Assembly (NCBI GenBank): GCA_027452145.1
Contig: DAIDHB010000331.1
Coordinates: forward strand, 1-64,000
Source: Planctomycetales bacterium
Lineage (GTDB): Bacteria > Planctomycetota > Planctomycetia > Isosphaerales > Isosphaeraceae
DNA length: 64,000 bases
Reading direction: 5' to 3'
Below the pieces are notes generated by a model. The model ran no database searches. It was not told the origin of the DNA and saw only the letters and a list, made by a program, of their open reading frames with translations. This document shows, piece after piece, positions 61,710 to 64,000 of the stretch. Every line of letters begins with the position of its first letter. Positions within the stretch are counted from its first letter, which is position 1. A program made the translations under genes and the position numbers.

Positions 61710-62069
61710 TCACCCGCCCGCCTGGTCCGTCAGCCATCGGCGCAGGACCGACAGGATCCGGTCGATCTCGTCCTCGGTCAGGACCCGGCCGCGGGGGATG
61801 CCGTGCCACTTCTCCAGGCAGCCGCGGCAGCAGGTGGCGGTCGCGTGCTGGCCGACGAAGATCGGGTGATTGCGCATCGGGGTCTGCTTGCCGTCGTTCT
61901 TCGGCTCGGCGGGCGCCAGCCGCTCGCCGATGAACTTCCGCCCGTGCTCCAGGACGGTCTCGAGGCCCTTCCGCTCCATGTAGGCGCGCTCGACGGCACC
62001 GAGGCGGAACCGCCGCCGGAAGGGCGAGCGGGCCAGGCGTTCGAACAGCTTGTCCAGGTCCGTCGACAT
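61710..62069 (-). CDS. DUF4186 family protein
   Basis: A 119-residue protein starting MSTDLDKLFERLARSPFRRR. Family features are RFRLGAVERAYMERKGLETV, LEHGRKFIGERLAPAEPKND, then GKQTPMRNHPIFVGQHATAT and CCRGCLEKWHGIPRGRVLTE. The paired CC and C with the His residues suggest a metal site. The C-terminal VLTEDEIDRILSVLRRWL is the usual ending. The function is unknown. The frame extends 1.9 kb upstream as a shadow over dnaE, but the conserved start and length of about 120 support the ATG at 62069. It is divergent from dnaE. Confidence 0.85.
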   Translation of the reverse strand: MSTDLDKLFERLARSPFRRRFRLGAVERAYMERKGLETVLEHGRKFIGERLAPAEPKNDGKQTPMRNHPIFVGQHATATCCRGCLEKWHGIPRGRVLTEDEIDRILSVLRRWLTDQAGG

Positions 62070-62101
62070 CGGCCGGGTATCCGGGTCGGGTTCCTCGCGC
62101 C

Positions 62102-62154
62102 GGTCAGGCTTCCCGGCCTGACGCTCAGCCCTCGTCAAGCCGGGAAGCCTGACC
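62102..62154. repeat. Inverted repeat between DUF4186 and dnaE
   Basis: Arms 62102-62117 and 62139-62154 (GGTCAGGCTTCCCGGC and its complement) are perfect; pairing continues five more bases after one mismatch, leaving a 9-base loop. It lies in the divergent promoter region, so a terminator role is unlikely and a dispersed repeat is more probable. Otherwise the 62070-62411 gap holds no gene. Confidence 0.85.
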
Positions 62155-62411
62155 TCCTTTCCTGCCGGCGCAATACATTTTACCCGTCCACCCCGGCCGG
62201 CAGAACGGGGCGCGGACGCCGGGCGACGGGGCGGTTTCCCGTCGGCCGACCCGGAGGATTGTGGTAAACTGAAACTGGTCGACGGTCCACCCGCCTCCGG
62301 GGACCGCGACGTCCAGACCGGCCCCGATCCCCGCGGGAGCGGATGCGTCGTGCGCGGGGTCCGGCGACCTCGTGCCCGCGCCCAGGCCCCGTGCCGAGCG
62401 AGTGATCCTCC

Positions 62412-64000
<1,589 letters not shown>

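Overview
The window looks like a chromosomal segment of a planctomycete, most likely of the Isosphaeraceae/Gemmatales type. I infer this from the very GC-rich sequence and from protein families concentrated in that phylum: DUF1559 pseudopilin, DUF1592/DUF1552 pair, ECF sigma factor fused to WD40 repeats, sulfatase, ThuA-like protein, N-terminal LExLEGRxLLS-type motifs, PEP-CTERM protein and an LpxC-FabZ fusion. No ribosomal RNA, tRNA, CRISPR array or intact insertion sequence was found.

Layout. 0.2-7.5 kb: a secreted repeat protein, a TIGR03032-type protein, an antitoxin with a frameshifted PIN toxin, a ThuA/discoidin protein, an Rpn-like nuclease broken by an in-frame TAG, and a DUF4058 protein. 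7.8-19.1 kb: the ECF-WD40 fusion, a long decayed region, a hybrid histidine kinase, a second DUF4058 protein, a lipoprotein and RtcA. 19.2-24.4 kb: two tandem paralogous secreted proteins of unknown function and an RbfA-like protein. 25-31 kb: a phosphodiesterase-type phosphatase, a possible sigma-54-driven small RNA, a DUF1559 pseudopilin, an MmcQ/YjbR protein and a sulfatase. 31.6-46.8 kb: two secreted giants on the minus strand, a delta-60 repeat protein and a 4019-residue protein with three P-domains, BNR-like blades and eleven Ig-like repeats; between them lies a family gene broken by TGA. 47.9-53.7 kb: an ICMT-like methyltransferase, an esterase remnant and the DUF1592-DUF1552 operon. 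53.8-58.2 kb (minus strand): an envelope operon in the order ompH, lpxC-fabZ, lpxA, Gfo/Idh/MocA oxidoreductase. 58.2-64 kb: a repeat-rich gene-poor stretch with an IS91-type remnant, a PEP-CTERM protein, DUF4186 and the 5' part of dnaE, which runs off the right edge.

The clearest functional unit is the lipid A operon. Its terminal oxidoreductase overlaps lpxA by ATGA and may be a GnnA-like enzyme making an amino-sugar precursor. The DUF1592 (cytochrome c-like) and DUF1552 genes also overlap by ATGA and form a second unit.

The intergenic space carries many dispersed palindromic repeats. At least five families can be recognised because related copies occur at two or more separate sites, and one has been inserted in frame inside the DUF1592 gene. 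Six accessory genes are visibly decayed (PIN toxin, Rpn-like nuclease, a cysteine-motif family gene, AAA ATPase, esterase, IS91 transposase). All functional calls come from reading motifs by eye; no database search was run.
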